Both the position numbers and the translations under genes were made by a program. DNA of 9,595 nucleotides from an uncultured bacterium (GTDB lineage Bacteria; Methylomirabilota; Methylomirabilia; Rokubacteriales; CSP1-6), in assembly GCA_946479205.1 (NCBI GenBank), contig CAMLFJ010000085.1, positions 1 to 9,595 of the forward strand. Direction: 5' to 3'. The notes beneath the pieces are model-generated. The model saw only the letters and a list, made by a program, of their open reading frames with translations. It made no database searches and was not told the origin of the DNA. Numbering within the stretch: position 1 is the first letter of the stretch; each line of letters starts with the position of its first letter. Of the stretch, positions 7,718 to 9,595 are shown in pieces.

Positions 7718-9322
7718 CTACTTGCCCTCCAGCGCGGCGAGCGGCGCGTAGTCCCCGGCGCCGCCGTGCCCGCCCGCGAACTTCGCCGGGGCGATGCCGG
7801 CCTTCTTCACGCCCGCGACCAGGGAGGCCAGGGCCGGGTTCAGCTTGTCCGGCAGCGGGGCGGCGCCCGGGCTCCAGATGTCGGTGACGAAGCCGAGCTT
7901 GGCGTCGGGCACGTAGCCGATCAGCAGCCCGTCCGCGTGCGGGTTGGGGTCGAGCACGTAGAGCTCCACCTGGCGCGTCCCGTCGCTCAGCACGTGCTTG
8001 CCCATGACCTCGACGATCGGAGTGCGGCTGAGGTCGCTCTGGCTGAGCACGGGGTTGCGCGTGAAGGGCGCGGCGAGCACCTGCCGGAAGTGCGCGGCGG
8101 TGCCCTGGCCGGTGACGATGGTGGCCCCCGCGTCGGCGTAGGCCCGGATGCCGCCCGCGTGGTCCATGTGGTGGTGGGTGAGCACGAGGTACTTCACCGG
8201 CTTGCGTACGTACTTGCCGCGCGCGGCGCTGATCGTCCAGGTGGACTGCCAGTCCGAGACCGGGGCGTCGAACACGATCAGGTGATCCTTCATCTCCACG
8301 ATCAGGCTGTTGTGCGAGCCGCCCACCACGTGCTGGATGCCGGGGGCGAGCTCCTCGAGCTTCAGGCCGGGCGAGCCCTGCGTGTCGTAGCTCGGCTGGT
8401 CCGAGTCGAGGTACGCGCCGATGAACTGGCGCCGGATGACCCACTGGTACGGCACGCCCGCGGCCGCGGCCCGGCGCGCGGTGGCGAGGAAGGGCGCGGG
8501 GATCGCGAGCCGGTCCGCCGCGATGGGGGTGTTCACGGTGACGTCGCTGAGCTTCGTGTCCATCACGAGGCGGCCGTTCAGCTCGTACTTGCGGGAGGTG
8601 GCGATGCGGGCCGTCCCGACGGTCTGCCAGTCGGCCAGCACCACGTCCCAATTCACGTCGCCCCAGATATTGTCGTAGTCGAGCGCGCGGACGCGGGCGG
8701 GCAGCCCGGTGGCCGGGTCGAAGAGCACGGTGAGGGTGTGCCCACCCGCCCGGTAGTTCACCGCGGGATACGAGACGCCGCCTACCGTGACGCTCGGGGC
8801 GGACGTGACGCGTTCCGGGTTGTTCGCCATCTCGAGCGTGAGCAGGGGCGAGGCGGCGAGCAGCTCGCGCTGGACGGTCGCGAGCCGGACGCTCAACATC
8901 GAATGCGCGGGCGGGTTCGCCTCGCGGCTCTCCTTGGTGCGGCCGTTGCTGTCGATGCCGGCCACGTAGCCGGCCTCGGGGGCGACGATCTCGCTGAACG
9001 TGAACGTGCGCGGGGCCGGGTACTGGAAGTTGCGCACCCAGTCGCTCCGCGTGGTGCCCTTGGCCACGTCCACCACGGTGACCACCGTCGAGTCGCCGGC
9101 CAGCCGCATCTCGCCGCCCGCCTTGGCGGACTGCTCGGGCTCCCACTGCCGGACCGTCGCCTTGTAGGAGATGGTCTTCACTGCGGCGAGCGCGTCGGCG
9201 CCGCCCTGGGCGGAGACCGCCTTCGTCACGAGGTCGCGGGCTCCGGTCTGCATGGAGGCGCAGGCGGCCACCACCATCGCGACGGCCAGAGACACGGCGA
9301 GCATCATCGAGAATCGCTTCAT
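7718..9322 (-). CDS. MBL-fold metallo-hydrolase, predicted lipoprotein
   Basis: The 534-residue product starts with a lipoprotein-type signal: MKR, a hydrophobic run, then VAAC with C21 as the likely lipidated cysteine, so it is probably exported and anchored. Residues about 25-320 form a large N-terminal region rich in beta-strand pattern and of unknown role. The C-terminal MBL domain has LTHHHMDHAGG (H383, H385, D387, H388), NPHADGLL (H462), FVTDIWSP (D481) and AGGHGGAG (H519), a complete two-metal ligand set. Such proteins hydrolyse esters, lactones or similar bonds; the substrate is unknown. The ATG at 9322 is preceded by GGGAGGGAG and is far better than the upstream in-frame start at 9397, which would precede the signal peptide. 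A promoter lies at 9356-9385. It is the first gene of a two-gene unit with the CoA-transferase. Confidence 0.9.
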   Translation of the reverse strand: MKRFSMMLAVSLAVAMVVAACASMQTGARDLVTKAVSAQGGADALAAVKTISYKATVRQWEPEQSAKAGGEMRLAGDSTVVTVVDVAKGTTRSDWVRNFQYPAPRTFTFSEIVAPEAGYVAGIDSNGRTKESREANPPAHSMLSVRLATVQRELLAASPLLTLEMANNPERVTSAPSVTVGGVSYPAVNYRAGGHTLTVLFDPATGLPARVRALDYDNIWGDVNWDVVLADWQTVGTARIATSRKYELNGRLVMDTKLSDVTVNTPIAADRLAIPAPFLATARRAAAAGVPYQWVIRRQFIGAYLDSDQPSYDTQGSPGLKLEELAPGIQHVVGGSHNSLIVEMKDHLIVFDAPVSDWQSTWTISAARGKYVRKPVKYLVLTHHHMDHAGGIRAYADAGATIVTGQGTAAHFRQVLAAPFTRNPVLSQSDLSRTPIVEVMGKHVLSDGTRQVELYVLDPNPHADGLLIGYVPDAKLGFVTDIWSPGAAPLPDKLNPALASLVAGVKKAGIAPAKFAGGHGGAGDYAPLAALEGK

Positions 9323-9355
9323 GGGTTCTCCCTCCCGGGAAGTGTGGGTGGCGGC

Positions 9356-9385
9356 ACAGTACCCGGGGGCGCGCGGGACTGTCAA
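9356..9385 (-). promoter_or_regulatory. Sigma-70-like promoter for the lipoprotein/CoA-transferase unit
   Basis: On the minus strand a perfect TTGACA (9385-9380) is followed after 18 bases by TACTGT (9361-9356), which keeps the key T, A and final T of the -10. Transcription would start near 9349, giving a leader of about 27 bases that carries the GGGAGGGAG ribosome site before ATG 9322. The exact -35 in such a GC-rich setting makes this the best promoter in the window. Confidence 0.6.
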
Positions 9386-9481
9386 GCCGGAGCCCACGCG
9401 GCGGCCGGCCGATCATCGCACTGGTGCCCACGGTGCCTGAACGGGATAGGATATGCGCCCGGAAGCGCAGCCGGGGAGCGT

Positions 9482-9487
9482 GGGGGA
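9482..9487 (+). promoter_or_regulatory. Ribosome binding site for the HpaB-type gene
   Basis: GGGGGA lies 7 bases before GTG 9495. It supports this GTG, which gives the conserved MRTG start of the family. A second GTG at 9493 is in another frame. Confidence 0.5.
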
Positions 9488-9494
9488 CCAGCGT

Positions 9495-9595
9495 GTGAGA
9501 ACCGGCAGTGAGTACCGTGAAGCCCTGCATGACGGCCGTCGCGTCTGGGCCATCGGCGAGGGGCTCATCGAGGACGTGACGCTCCATCCGGCCAC
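9495..9595 (+). CDS. 4-hydroxyphenylacetate 3-hydroxylase (HpaB) family protein, N-terminal fragment cut by window edge
   Basis: Only 33 codons are visible, running off the right edge. The translation begins (GTG read as Met) MRTGSEYREALHDGRRVW and continues to IEDVTLHPA. This matches the very conserved opening of the HpaB/PvcC FADH2-dependent monooxygenase family (M-R-T-G-x-E-Y-x-x-x-L-x-D-G-R, then a strand and V-x-x-H-P-A). Full family members are about 480-520 residues, so most of the gene is outside. They hydroxylate phenolic substrates using reduced FAD from a separate reductase; some members are instead dehydratases, such as 4-hydroxybutyryl-CoA dehydratase. The gene diverges from the lipoprotein gene, with 172 bases between starts. 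Its exact substrate cannot be told from this fragment. Confidence 0.8.
   Translation, partial: MRTGSEYREALHDGRRVWAIGEGLIEDVTLHPA

Noticed and set aside
9447..9452. TAGGAT as a -10 for the HpaB-type gene
   Set aside because: Four of six bases match, but no -35 is found at 16-18 bases upstream, so it was not listed as a promoter.
7499..9511. 670-codon open frame on the plus strand across the CoA-transferase and lipoprotein genes
   Set aside because: It is antisense to two genes with full family motifs. Its translation is a low-complexity run of R, G, A, H, V and D typical of a GC-rich shadow frame, with no recognisable domain.

Overview
The window is a GC-rich, tightly packed stretch of bacterial chromosome. 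It holds seven complete protein genes on two strands plus the first 33 codons of another gene. Base use is strongly G/C at third codon positions in every gene, so long open frames also appear opposite nearly every real gene. The gene types (LLM flavin oxidoreductase, ACMSD-type amidohydrolase, ring-hydroxylating dioxygenase, CaiB/BaiF CoA-transferase, secreted MBL-fold lipoprotein, HpaB-type hydroxylase) are typical of a soil or sediment heterotroph that breaks down aromatic and organic acids. Candidatus Rokubacteria/Methylomirabilota or a GC-rich proteobacterium would fit. That is inference; no rRNA or marker gene is present.

Layout. (1) Positions 7-90 hold a dense palindromic intergenic repeat. 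(2) Positions 109-3624, minus strand, form a three-gene unit read right to left: a two-domain nuclease of the DUF2779 type (Cas4/RecB-like half plus DEDD exonuclease-like half), an ACMSD-family metal-dependent amidohydrolase/decarboxylase that overlaps it by an ATGA junction, and a luciferase-like flavin monooxygenase 7 bases further on. (3) Positions 3625-3713 are a short divergent promoter region centred on the palindrome GTATAC. (4) Positions 3714-6461, plus strand, form a second three-gene unit: a thiamine-diphosphate dehydrogenase E1 alpha subunit without its beta partner, then the large and small subunits of a Rieske dioxygenase. (5) Positions 6462-6516 separate convergent genes and hold another copy of the palindromic repeat. 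(6) Positions 6517-9322, minus strand, form a two-gene unit: an MBL-fold lipoprotein and, 7 bases downstream, a formyl-CoA-transferase-like class III CoA-transferase that starts with TTG. A good sigma-70-type promoter lies upstream at 9356-9385. (7) From 9495 a divergent gene of the 4-hydroxyphenylacetate 3-hydroxylase (HpaB) family runs off the right edge.

Working together. The Rieske pair and the HpaB-type protein would put oxygen on aromatic rings. The ACMSD-like enzyme would act on a carboxylated ring or ring-cleavage product. The CoA-transferase would activate a carboxylic acid, and E1 alpha would act on a 2-oxo acid or acetoin. This makes a plausible catabolic neighbourhood, but no substrate can be read from the sequence, and the electron-transfer partners of the oxygenase and the E1 beta/E2 partners are not in the window. 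I did not find a clearly new defence or mobile system. The least explained features are the nuclease coupled to metabolic genes, the orphan E1 alpha fused into a dioxygenase operon, and the repeated palindromes at gene ends.
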